Assembly: GCA_963767715.1 (NCBI GenBank)
Contig: CAVYFA010000004.1
Span: forward strand, 62,001-126,000
Length of the DNA stretch: 64,000 bases
Reading direction: 5' to 3'
Origin: CAVSXS01 sp963767715
GTDB lineage: Bacteria > Chloroflexota > Ktedonobacteria > Ktedonobacterales > Ktedonobacteraceae
Shown here: in pieces, positions 8,878 through 16,446 of the stretch
How positions within the stretch are numbered: the first letter of the stretch is position 1
Layout: each line of letters starts with the position of its first letter
Position numbers and translations under genes: made by a program
The notes under the pieces: generated by a model
What the model was told of the DNA's origin: nothing
Databases searched by the model: none
Seen by the model: the letters and a program-made list of their open reading frames with translations, nothing else

Positions 8878-9594
8878 CTATTGAAGGTCAACCAGACCAT
8901 TTTTCATAGCATAGATGACCACTTGCGAGCGATCATAGATATCAAGTTTGCGATAAATATTGCTGATATGATTGCGTACCGTCTTTTCGCTCACGGCCAG
9001 TGCGCGCGCAATCTCTTTAGCGAGCATCCCCTTCGCGAGCAGGCGCAGCATCTCCATCTCGCGCGTCGTCAGGCCATCGCTGCGCTGACTTTTATCCGAG
9101 GTTTGCCGCTCGAGCATCTGCACCATGCGATACGTAATGCCGCTGGCGATAACCTGCTCGCCGCTGTAGACGGCTCGAATGGCTGCCACCATGCCGGCAA
9201 GCGAGCTGTCTTTGAGAATAAAGCCGTTCGCGCCGGCTCCCAGACCGTCCAGCACGTAACTATCCGTAACAAAAGTGGCAAGCAGGATGATGCGGGTCTC
9301 AGGAAATTCGGCTTTGATCTGGCGCGTAGCTTCAACGCCGTCCATCTCCGGCATCTTGATATCCATCAATAACACGTGGGGCCGTGCCCGCCTGACTAAA
9401 TCGACGGCTTCTACTCCATTGCCAACCACACCCACCACCTTCAACGACTCTTCGGTGCCCAGCATACCGGCGATGCTTTCTCGAAAGAGGCGCTGGTCGT
9501 CCACAACGCCCAGCGTGATTTGCTGCTGCTCTTGCTCCGTCAGTGGCCAGCCATTTATCTGTGCAAGCGCCCATTCTTCGATGTCCAAAGTCAT
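8878..9594 (-). CDS. NarL/FixJ-type response regulator
   Basis: 238 residues. The receiver starts after a 27-residue acidic/Gln-rich lead, with acidic pair Asp32-Asp33, phospho-acceptor Asp78 in L-L-M-D-I-K-M-P-E-M-D-G, a switch Thr/Ala region and Lys in F-I-L-K-D. The C-terminal LuxR helix-turn-helix (about 172-232) reads L-T-x-R-E-M-E-M-L-R-L-L-A-K-G, then E-I-A-R-A-L and V-S-E-K-T-V-R-N-H-I-S-N-I-Y-R-K-L. It is encoded 2 bases after the kinase and certainly forms a two-component pair with it. The predicted DNA target is unknown. Confidence 0.95.
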   Translation of the reverse strand: MTLDIEEWALAQINGWPLTEQEQQQITLGVVDDQRLFRESIAGMLGTEESLKVVGVVGNGVEAVDLVRRARPHVLLMDIKMPEMDGVEATRQIKAEFPETRIILLATFVTDSYVLDGLGAGANGFILKDSSLAGMVAAIRAVYSGEQVIASGITYRMVQMLERQTSDKSQRSDGLTTREMEMLRLLAKGMLAKEIARALAVSEKTVRNHISNIYRKLDIYDRSQVVIYAMKNGLVDLQ

Positions 9595-9596
9595 AC

Positions 9597-10367
9597 TTAC
9601 GCTTCTCCTACGATCGATGTATAGGCCTCGCGGCCCGCTAATGCACCCGGGAGGGGAATATCGATGTCGATACGCGTCCCTCGGGCAGGAACGCTTTCCA
9701 GAGTCATCCGCCCACCCAACAGAGCGGCTCGTTCGCGCATTCCGATAAGGCCCTGGTGATATCCGTGCGTCTGCCGGGCAGGTGACGCGTTGTGCGCCGT
9801 ACCGATACCGTCATCGGCGATACTGAGATGCAGGCATGACTCAAAACAAAATAGAGAAACGGATATCATCGTGGCATAGGCATGTTTGGATATATTGGTC
9901 AGAGCTTCGCGAACAATGGAGTAAAGATTTGAGGTGTATTCTTCTGGCAGCACTACGGGCCAATCTTCACATTCATACTCGACGCGGTACCCCGCGCTCT
10001 GCATTTTGGCCAGCAATGCCTCGATTGCAAACGGCAGATCGAATACGCAGCTCGGCTGAGATGGGCTGCTACCGGCTTCGCTCCCGGCCCGCAAATTCCC
10101 CAACGCCTGCCGCATCGAGTCCAGGCTTTCGCGCGCCAGTTCCTGCCAGCTATCTACCTTCTCGGCAAACTGGCTGCTATCTCCTGCCTGCGCCCGAAGG
10201 TAGCGCGTACGGAAATATTCCAGGTCGGCCACCAGCGCGGTGAGCGATTGAACGACGCCATCATGCAAATCGCGGGCGATGCGCCTGCGTTCAGCCTCTT
10301 GAGCGAGTCGCGCAACCGGCTCCTCCATGGTTTCCACAGTACCCAGGTCATCCAGCACTTCAAGCAT
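9597..10367 (-). CDS. Soluble NarL-type histidine kinase (HisKA_3)
   Basis: 256 residues with no membrane segment and no recognisable sensor domain: a short N-terminal stretch leads directly into R-R-R-I-A-R-D-L-H-D-G-V-V-Q-S, with phospho-acceptor His35 (HisKA_3 dimerisation helix). The HATPase domain (about 130-240) has the N box R-E-A-L-T-N-I-S-K-H-A, G1 box D-D-G-I-G, and a G2 region G-L-I-G-M-R-E-R-A. Start 10367 follows AGAGGAAA. It is the first gene of a three-gene operon with the response regulator and the HAD phosphatase. Input must come from another protein or from the very short N-terminus. Confidence 0.93.
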   Translation of the reverse strand: MLEVLDDLGTVETMEEPVARLAQEAERRRIARDLHDGVVQSLTALVADLEYFRTRYLRAQAGDSSQFAEKVDSWQELARESLDSMRQALGNLRAGSEAGSSPSQPSCVFDLPFAIEALLAKMQSAGYRVEYECEDWPVVLPEEYTSNLYSIVREALTNISKHAYATMISVSLFCFESCLHLSIADDGIGTAHNASPARQTHGYHQGLIGMRERAALLGGRMTLESVPARGTRIDIDIPLPGALAGREAYTSIVGEA

Positions 10368-10641
10368 AGGTTTCCTCTTCTCCTGCCAGTTTGCTCAGTA
10401 CGCTTCATTCCCTGCCGCCAGCCCCGCATCTAATCGATTTTCATCTACTTTTCATATATATGCCTTTGGCGTTAATCTTTTATTGAGACATTACTGCGAG
10501 AGCGGTTAAGATTTCTCCCTGCGGGCGTAGACTTCTCAACCTTCCAGGACATTTGTCACGGCCTGAGCATCGATTGTCCCGTTTATGCATGCCAGAATTG
10601 ACCTGTTTGCCTGGGCGTTTGACCCGGTCGATGATATTTAC

Positions 10642-10671
10642 TTGTCGAGACCAGGAATTTTCAGATATACT
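10642..10671 (+). promoter_or_regulatory. Candidate promoter of the ribokinase/nucleoside hydrolase operon
   Basis: TTGTCG (10642-10647) and TATACT (10666-10671) lie 18 bp apart, 82 bases before the ribokinase start. The intergenic stretch 10368-10752 also carries the divergent kinase operon's control region and no further gene. Confidence 0.5.
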
Positions 10672-10752
10672 CAACTGAAAGCACCATCGCCAGAACTCCA
10701 TGGCACTATTGACTGGCGCACATCGCCCGAGAGCAAGCAGGAGGAGTAGCCG

Positions 10753-11718
10753 ATGTCCCGCAGTACCATCCTGACCGTTGGCAGCCTGAACTTGGACCAG
10801 GTTGTGCAGGTACCGCATGTTCCCGTGCTTGGTGAGACGCTGCTGGGAGCAGGCTCGCTCAAGCTGGTTCCTGGCGGCAAGGGCGCGAACCAGGCCGTCG
10901 CGATGGCGCGCCTGGGTGCGCAGGTCTCGATGGCCGGGCGTGTCGGCAGTGATCCCTTTGGAGAGCGGCTCCTCAAGGCTTTGCGGGACGACGGAGTTGA
11001 TACCCGCCTGGTGGATATCGATACCGGGGAGGCAAGCGGCACGGCCTTCATTTTCCTGGCGCCGGGAGGAGACAATGCCATCGTTGTCGCCTCCGGAGCA
11101 AATATGCAGGTAGGCAAAGACGAGCAGCAGATGGCGCGCATTCGCGAGGCCATCCCCCAGGCAGGCGCACTCGTACTGCAACTTGAGATCCCCATAACAA
11201 CCGTGAATAGCCTGATTGCCGCTGGCCACCAGGCAGGCGTGCTCGTTGTATTGAACCTGGCGCCCGCTCAGCCAATGCCCTGGGAGATTCTCTCGCAGCT
11301 TACCGTCCTGATTGTGAACGAGACCGAGGGGAGTATGCTCAGTGGCCAGCGTATAGACACACTGGATGATGCACGCACGGTAGCAACTGTCCTGCACGAG
11401 CACGGCATCCCCACCGTCATTATCACTCTGGGCGCACAGGGGGCCCTGCTGGCGACATCCTATCAAGCAGGCAAGACGCTGTGCTTTCACCAGCCTGCCC
11501 CAGCAGTGCAGGTAATTGACACGACGGCAGGCGGGGACTGCTTCGCAGGCGCGTTCACTGTCGCGATGACGGAGGGACAATCGCCGCAGGAGGCGCTGCG
11601 CTTCGCGGTCTACGCCAGTGCGTTGAAGGTGACGAAGTTCGGCGCGCAGTCCGGCCTGCCCACCCGAGCAGAGGTCGAGGCGTTTCTTCCAGGACAACCA
11701 CCTGGCTCCTTACACTAA
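10753..11718 (+). CDS. rbsK: Ribokinase (PfkB family)
   Basis: 321 residues. PfkB signature 1 is seen as V-P-G-G-K-G-A-N-Q-A-V-A-M-A-R-L-G near residue 39, and signature 2 as D-T-T-A-G-G-D-C-F-A-G-A-F near residue 257, whose Asp is the catalytic base. N-V/L-D at residues 14-16 and the G-G-K-G-A-N-Q motif are typical of ribokinase. Converts D-ribose and ATP to ribose 5-phosphate in the cytoplasm. It has an AGGAGGAG ribosome site and is followed after 11 bases by a nucleoside hydrolase that would release free ribose, so the two form a salvage unit. No ribose transporter is nearby. Confidence 0.9.
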   Translation: MSRSTILTVGSLNLDQVVQVPHVPVLGETLLGAGSLKLVPGGKGANQAVAMARLGAQVSMAGRVGSDPFGERLLKALRDDGVDTRLVDIDTGEASGTAFIFLAPGGDNAIVVASGANMQVGKDEQQMARIREAIPQAGALVLQLEIPITTVNSLIAAGHQAGVLVVLNLAPAQPMPWEILSQLTVLIVNETEGSMLSGQRIDTLDDARTVATVLHEHGIPTVIITLGAQGALLATSYQAGKTLCFHQPAPAVQVIDTTAGGDCFAGAFTVAMTEGQSPQEALRFAVYASALKVTKFGAQSGLPTRAEVEAFLPGQPPGSLH

Positions 11719-11729
11719 GAAAGGCACCC

Positions 11730-12689
11730 ATGCATCGTATCATTCTAGACACCGATCCCGGCATCGACGACGCGCTGGCGCTCTTCCTCGCGCTGGCCTC
11801 ACCGGACGCGCAGCTAGAAGCTGTCACGACCGTGAGCGGAAATGTACACGTTGATAGCACAACGCGCAATGCCCTGGCCCTGCTGGAACTGGCAGGGCGC
11901 GGCGATATCCCCGTCGCACGCGGCTGCGACCGCCCACTCGTACGCCAGCCGGTGATTGCCGACTACGTGCATGGCCGCAACGGCCTGGGCGAAGTGTCGC
12001 TGCCCGAGCCGCGCACGCGAGCCGTCGCCGCGCATGCCGTTGAGGTAATCGTCGAGAAGATCATGACCTCGCCGGGTGAGATCACGCTTGTCCCCATCGG
12101 CCCGCTGACGAATGTCGCCCTGGCCGTGCGCCGTGAGCCCCGCATAGCCGAGTACGTGCGGGAGGTTGTAATTATGGGCGGCGCGCTGCGCGTCCCCGGC
12201 AACGTCACGCCGGCCAGCGAGTTCAACATTTACGCCGACCCGCATGCAGCGCGCATTGTCCTGCTGGCCGGTTGGCCCATCCGCCTCGTCTCCCTGGATG
12301 CCACTAACCAGGCCCGCATGCAGCGTGAGCAGGTGCATATCCTCGCCGCTAATGGCCATCCCGTAACGCGTCTCATCCAGGAGTTGGTGACGTACCAGCT
12401 TGATGTCTTTGGCAAGCCTCGCGGCATCTCGGCCTTCAGCATGCACGATCCGCTCTGCCTGGCAGCGGCCCTGCGTCCCGACTTGTTGAGATGGAAACCC
12501 GCCTACGTAGACGTAGAACTGACCGGAACACTCACACTCGGCGCGACAGTCGCCTATTTCGAGCGGCTCGAAGATATCGATCCGGCCCTGGAACTTGGTC
12601 ATCCCTCGAACGTGCAGGCATCGGTCGGGGTCGATGTCGAGCAGTTCCTCGACTTTTACATGGAGAGCATCCTGGCCGCGTACCATTAA
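11730..12689 (+). CDS. Inosine/uridine-preferring nucleoside hydrolase
   Basis: 319 residues. The N-terminal I-I-L-D-T-D-P-G-I-D-D-A holds the Ca2+-binding Asp cluster that defines the family. Further family marks are N-A-L-A-L-L at about 47, I-T-L-V-P-I-G-P-L-T-N-V-A-L-A near 117, M-G-G-A, a E-F-N-I-Y-A-D-P-x-A-A near 165 and a late H-D-P-L near 237. It hydrolyses ribonucleosides to base and ribose. Specificity (purine or pyrimidine) cannot be decided. Co-transcribed with ribokinase. A promoter for the next gene starts 58 bases after the stop, so the operon likely ends here. Confidence 0.9.
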   Translation: MHRIILDTDPGIDDALALFLALASPDAQLEAVTTVSGNVHVDSTTRNALALLELAGRGDIPVARGCDRPLVRQPVIADYVHGRNGLGEVSLPEPRTRAVAAHAVEVIVEKIMTSPGEITLVPIGPLTNVALAVRREPRIAEYVREVVIMGGALRVPGNVTPASEFNIYADPHAARIVLLAGWPIRLVSLDATNQARMQREQVHILAANGHPVTRLIQELVTYQLDVFGKPRGISAFSMHDPLCLAAALRPDLLRWKPAYVDVELTGTLTLGATVAYFERLEDIDPALELGHPSNVQASVGVDVEQFLDFYMESILAAYH

Positions 12690-12746
12690 TGGCGCATTCT
12701 CGCCCTGCGACGCTTGCTGCCCCAGACGGGAGTGCATATACTGCCT

Positions 12747-12775
12747 TTGACAAGCGCAATTCGATGGGCTATCAT
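12747..12775 (+). promoter_or_regulatory. Promoter of the MIP18-type gene
   Basis: Consensus TTGACA (12747-12752), 17-bp spacer and TATCAT (12770-12775), about 100 bases ahead of the start at 12877. The predicted leader includes a strong hairpin. Confidence 0.65.
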
Positions 12776-12811
12776 AAGGTGGAACAATTCCTATGAATCC
12801 ACTTTGAAAGC

Positions 12812-12837
12812 CATCCTGCCAATGCACTGGCAGGATG
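12812..12837 (+). promoter_or_regulatory. Perfect 10-bp hairpin in a leader region
   Basis: CATCCTGCCA and TGGCAGGATG pair perfectly around a 6-nt loop. There is no T tract after it, so it is not a classical terminator. It lies between the promoter at 12747-12775 and the ribosome site and could affect translation or RNA stability. Confidence 0.5.
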
Positions 12838-12876
12838 CAAGATAGCGCAGGTTTAAGCGCAAAGGAGCAGAATAGC

Positions 12877-13188
12877 ATGGCAGTCATAAATGAAGCAGAA
12901 GTCATGGATGCGCTGCATGAATGTTACGACCCGGAAATTCCGGTCAATATTGTTGACCTGGGACTGATCTATAACGTTGGTATAGATAACGACACAGGAC
13001 AGGTTGATATCACCATGACCCTCACAGCACTGGGTTGCCCCATGGCCGGTGAGGTGATCGATGAGGTTCAGACTCGTGTGAGCGAGGTCGAAAACGTTAC
13101 GTCCTGTAAGGTGAATATGACGTTCGACCCGCCCTGGTCGCCCGATCGCATGACAGAAGATGCCAAATGGGAACTTGGCATGATTTAG
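12877..13188 (+). CDS. MIP18-family (DUF59/SufT-like) Fe-S assembly protein
   Basis: 103 residues covering just the MIP18 domain. It has E-x-x-V-M-D-A-L near the start, D-P-E-I-P-V-N-I-V-D-L-G-L-I-Y, then M-T-L-T-A-L-G-C-P-M-A, with the conserved Cys, and M-T-F-D-P-P-W-S-P-D-R-M at the end. Members take part in maturation of iron-sulfur proteins (SufT, PaaD, yeast Cia2). AAAGGAG precedes the ATG at 12877, whereas the upstream in-frame ATG lies inside the hairpin. The window holds two Fe-S proteins that might be clients, but there are no suf genes nearby. High confidence in the family, low in the exact role. Confidence 0.88.
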   Translation: MAVINEAEVMDALHECYDPEIPVNIVDLGLIYNVGIDNDTGQVDITMTLTALGCPMAGEVIDEVQTRVSEVENVTSCKVNMTFDPPWSPDRMTEDAKWELGMI

Positions 13189-13217
13189 CTCGAAATATGT
13201 TGAAGTAGGTGTTTGAT

Positions 13218-14756
13218 ATGGCAAATGCAGGGCCAACTGATGGGGACATCCGCGCAACACTCGCACTCAGCCAGTCGGAAGCCAGGATGGGGAGCAGCCG
13301 CACGCTCAATCTTCCTGGCGGGCGACAGGTCACGGTCAACATTCCCGCCGGTGTACAGAACGGGGAAGAGCTGCGCCTGCCAGGTCAGGGGGAGGCATTA
13401 TGGCAAGGTGGACCGGTTGGCGACCTGATCTTAACAGTCTCAATTCCTCCCGTCAATCCCAACTCGTCGCCGTCAAACCCCGGATTCTATCAGAACGACC
13501 CTGGCTCGCCATACCTCGCAACTGAAATCGGCTCAGCGCCATCGTTCGCAGCACCCGCATCTTCCCCGGATTACAGGCCCGCCAGCGGCTCCAGCATCCC
13601 TCCTACCAGCTACTCGCCCTATTCGCCACCACCACCGCCATCAGCGCCAACACAGGCCACCTATACCAATCCGGCGCAGAGCGGCGACAACTATCCTTAT
13701 CAGCAACAGGGCCAGGAGCCGGTTTTTCTGTCGCAGGCCCAGGATCAAACCGTCAACCCGAGCCCGGCCCCACCGGCCTACCCTTCCTATCCTCAAGCCG
13801 GGCAGCAGGGAGGAAGTGGGCAATACTACACGCCGCCTGCGCCTCCCCCTGACACAACCAAGCGGCGCAACATGTCCTCCGCCATCATCGGCCTGATCTT
13901 CGTCTTGATCTTACTCCTGCTGCTGGGTAGTGGATTGATCTACTACTTCGGCGTCTACCAGCCCAAACTCCAGCACGACCAGGCCACCGCCACCGCCAAC
14001 GCGCAGGTATCCGCGACGGCTCTGGCGAACACGCAGGCAACTGCCTCTGCCGTTGCACAGGCCTCCGCCACCGCCAACGCGCAGGCTTCGGCCACTGCCA
14101 ACGCACAGGCGACCGCCAACGCGGTGGCATCAGCTACCGCGACCGCGCTGCAGGGCATCCTGACCCAGGCTATGAGTGGCACTGTCCTGCTGGATGACCC
14201 GCTCGGCGCGCCAACAAATAATAACTGGGATCAACTCTCGCCCTCTCAATCCACCGTGAATGGCAGTTGTGCCTATTCGAATGGAGGGTATCACTCGATG
14301 ATGCCAACGAAGGGCTTTTTCCAGCCATGTTATGCCAGGGGAACACCGGCGGGATCATTGACCTTTACCAACTTCGCCTACCAGGTACAGATGACTATTG
14401 TTTCAGGCGATGAGGGCGGCATCCTCTTCCGCGCCAATCCCAACAGCTCGCAATTCTACCTGTTCCGCGTGAACGTGAACGGCGGCTATGACCTGTTCCA
14501 GTATATCGACAGCAACGGCAAAGACGCCAAAGACCTGCTGACCGGTACCGCTTCGAGCTTTAAGAACGGCCTGAATACCCAAAATACCATCACAGTCGTG
14601 GCTCAGAGCGGCACACTGTACTTCTACATCAACGGACAGTACGTGGCCAGCGCGAGCACCAATGCCTTCACATCAGGCTTGATCGGCGTGTTTGGCGAGA
14701 GCAATACCAACGCGACCGACGTCGCCTTCAGCAACGCAAAGATCTGGCAAATATAA
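13218..14756 (+). CDS. DnaJ-CTD-like, membrane-anchored stalk protein with concanavalin-like ectodomain
   Basis: 512 residues in four parts. Residues 28-75 match the substrate-binding C-terminal domain of DnaJ (V-N-I-P-A-G-V-Q-N-G-E-E-L-R-L-P-G-Q-G then G-D-L-I-L-T-V). Residues 80-215 are a Pro/Ser/Gln-rich linker. Residues 218-243 are a transmembrane helix. Residues 255-320 are an Ala/Thr/Gln repeat (units like A-T-A-N-A-Q), probably a stalk. Residues 325-512 form a beta-rich domain (G-G-I-L-F-R-A-N, F-Y-L-F-R-V, G-x-I-G-V-F-G) resembling laminin-G or 3-keto-disaccharide-hydrolase-type jelly rolls. The N-terminus would be cytoplasmic and the jelly roll outside. Start 13218 (ATG) chosen over GTG at 13209. 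Function unknown. Confidence 0.85.
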   Translation: MANAGPTDGDIRATLALSQSEARMGSSRTLNLPGGRQVTVNIPAGVQNGEELRLPGQGEALWQGGPVGDLILTVSIPPVNPNSSPSNPGFYQNDPGSPYLATEIGSAPSFAAPASSPDYRPASGSSIPPTSYSPYSPPPPPSAPTQATYTNPAQSGDNYPYQQQGQEPVFLSQAQDQTVNPSPAPPAYPSYPQAGQQGGSGQYYTPPAPPPDTTKRRNMSSAIIGLIFVLILLLLLGSGLIYYFGVYQPKLQHDQATATANAQVSATALANTQATASAVAQASATANAQASATANAQATANAVASATATALQGILTQAMSGTVLLDDPLGAPTNNNWDQLSPSQSTVNGSCAYSNGGYHSMMPTKGFFQPCYARGTPAGSLTFTNFAYQVQMTIVSGDEGGILFRANPNSSQFYLFRVNVNGGYDLFQYIDSNGKDAKDLLTGTASSFKNGLNTQNTITVVAQSGTLYFYINGQYVASASTNAFTSGLIGVFGESNTNATDVAFSNAKIWQI

Positions 14757-15050
14757 AGATGAATTGCGGCTCTCCATCCTTGCCAGGGAAACTCTAGTAA
14801 GGGCGGGAGTGGAGAGGGGCGGTATGGGGACCATTGGGTCGCTCACACGGGTAAGTTTTTTTGTAGGAGGTTGGTTCATTGTAGAGGCAGGAGCGGCGGG
14901 GAGTGGGGCAGGGCCCCTTGCGGGTGCCTTGCCTGTCGCTGCGCCTCGCTGGCCCTTTCTCCAGAATAACCTACTCGTGTAAGCCCTTGGGTCGCCCTCC
15001 CTCACCCTGAAAGATGTTGACCCGATACAAATAGAGAGTGCTGCGACAGG

Positions 15051-16058
15051 ATGACAGACGAAGAAATGCTGCCGCCACACGAGCAGACGACGATCCACGA
15101 CACCGGCCCGGGTCAATTGCGGGGAACATGGCCTCCTCCTCCAAGACCTGCTCCGAGGCAAGTAGGATTCCCAATCGGCTTAACCATAGCTCTGACGACG
15201 CTGGCGCTCATCCTGATCGCCGGTGGCTTCGGCTTCATCATTTTCTCCGTGACCGCTCAATATAATGGCGTATTTCATACCCAGGCTACCGTGCAGGCGC
15301 GCTCAACAGCCCGGGCCAACGCGACGGTGCAGGCACAGGCACAACAGACCGAGCTAGCCGTCACGCAAACACTGACGTCGCAGCAGGCAGGGCTCGATGC
15401 CAGCGCGACCGCCATTGCCGCCAGTACCGTGACCGCCAGGGTAAAAAGCGACAACGCGACCGCAACGGTCACAGCGCTACAAGATCTGCTTGCGCAGGAT
15501 ATGAACGGCACTCCCGCCGTAGACGACAGCCTGAGTGACAGCGCAAGCCCAGGCCGGTGGGACTTGAACATAAATGCACAGAATAACACCGGCTGCCAGT
15601 TCATCAACGGCAATTATCACGTCAAGGAAGTCCAGTACGGCTACTATCAACCGTGCTTCGCAGAGGCCACAGACTTCCATAACTTCGTCTACCAGGTCAC
15701 CATGACGATCGATCAGGGCAGTCAGGGTGGGATACTCTTCCGCGCCAACAGTGCCCAATCGCAGTACTATCTCTTCCGCATCGGAACCGACGGCTCCTAT
15801 ACCCTGGAAGTCTACGACAACAACCATGTCACGCCCCTGAGCAGCGGCTTCAGCGCGGCCATCCTGACAGGTATTGGCCAGTCCAATACGCTCCAGGTCA
15901 TCGCGCAGAACAGCACTATCGACCTGTTCGTGAACTCAACCTTCATCAACAGCGTAAGCGATTCCAGCTACGCCTCCGGTCAAATTGGCGTAGTCGCGCT
16001 GGATTACAGCCTGCCCACCGAGATCGAATTCAGCAACGCCCAGGTATGGACGCTGTAA
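15051..16058 (+). CDS. Stalked surface protein with concanavalin-like ectodomain (paralog of preceding gene)
   Basis: 335 residues. A 40-residue Pro-rich cytoplasmic tail precedes a transmembrane helix (about 41-68), an Ala/Thr/Gln-rich coiled stalk (80-145), and a C-terminal domain clearly homologous to that of the gene upstream. Shared marks include G-Y-Y/F-x-P-C-(F/Y)-A, F-(V/A)-Y-Q-V-x-M-T-I, G-G-I-L-F-R-A-N and S-N-A-x-(V/I)-W. It lacks the DnaJ-like segment. Two Cys in the ectodomain fall at the same places in both proteins and could form a disulfide. The 294-base gap before it shows only GC-rich low-complexity sequence. Probably a duplication product. A carbohydrate-binding role is only an inference from the fold. 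Confidence 0.85.
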   Translation: MTDEEMLPPHEQTTIHDTGPGQLRGTWPPPPRPAPRQVGFPIGLTIALTTLALILIAGGFGFIIFSVTAQYNGVFHTQATVQARSTARANATVQAQAQQTELAVTQTLTSQQAGLDASATAIAASTVTARVKSDNATATVTALQDLLAQDMNGTPAVDDSLSDSASPGRWDLNINAQNNTGCQFINGNYHVKEVQYGYYQPCFAEATDFHNFVYQVTMTIDQGSQGGILFRANSAQSQYYLFRIGTDGSYTLEVYDNNHVTPLSSGFSAAILTGIGQSNTLQVIAQNSTIDLFVNSTFINSVSDSSYASGQIGVVALDYSLPTEIEFSNAQVWTL

Positions 16059-16083
16059 TACTCGCCCCTGAGCGTCAGTCACT

Positions 16084-16111
16084 ATGTCATCCTGAGCGCA
16101 GCGAAGGATCT
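16084..16111. repeat. 28-bp repeat, copy left of the serS locus
   Basis: Identical over 28 bp to 17747-17774 (core TCCTGAGCGCAGCGAAGGAT). The two copies bracket the serS transcription unit in direct orientation. Confidence 0.75.
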
Positions 16112-16136
16112 CCCTCAAACATTGTAAAAATTGCTA

Positions 16137-16165
16137 TTGACAGGAAATACACATACTGCTACACT
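16137..16165 (+). promoter_or_regulatory. Promoter of serS
   Basis: TTGACA (16137-16142), 17-bp spacer, TACACT (16160-16165). Transcription should begin near 16172, giving a leader of about 275 nt. Confidence 0.75.
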
Positions 16166-16171
16166 ATCGTC

Positions 16172-16418
16172 ACAACATACGGCAACGAACGGGACAAGTA
16201 CCCTCTGCGGGCATAAGCGAGCTGCGGGCCGGTGCGACGCAGCAGCCAGGCGAGGGGGAATCCACCCGCGAGCCAGCGCGAGAAGCGCCACCGGCAGCCC
16301 CCGTTACCAGGCATACGAGGCTTGCTCCCCTTATGACAGCGAGCGAGCGAATCAAGGTGGCACCACGACCATTGTGTGAATTCACGCCGTCGTCCTTCGA
16401 AGGACGACGGCGTTTTTT
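16172..16418 (+). promoter_or_regulatory. T-box riboswitch, serine type
   Basis: A long structured leader carries the T-box sequence AAGGTGGCACCACGACC (16354-16370), whose bulge pairs with the acceptor end of uncharged tRNA, just ahead of an intrinsic terminator. Uncharged tRNA-Ser would stabilise the antiterminator and turn on serS. Serine specificity is taken from the downstream gene; I could not assign the specifier codon with certainty. Confidence 0.85.
16384..16418 (+). terminator. Intrinsic terminator of the serS T-box
   Basis: A perfect 30-base palindrome (arms ACGCCGTCGTCCTT) is followed by six T. It lies 28 bases upstream of the serS start. Confidence 0.9.
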
Positions 16419-16446
16419 ATTGCATATTCAAAAGGAGAACTACATC

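Noticed and set aside
10480..11697. Long minus-strand frame opposite ribokinase
   Set aside because: Shadow of the real gene with no protein family features.
13975..14140. Short repeated units that might be read as a CRISPR or minisatellite
   Set aside because: They encode an Ala/Thr/Gln stalk in frame, are of uneven length, and have no spacer-like pattern.
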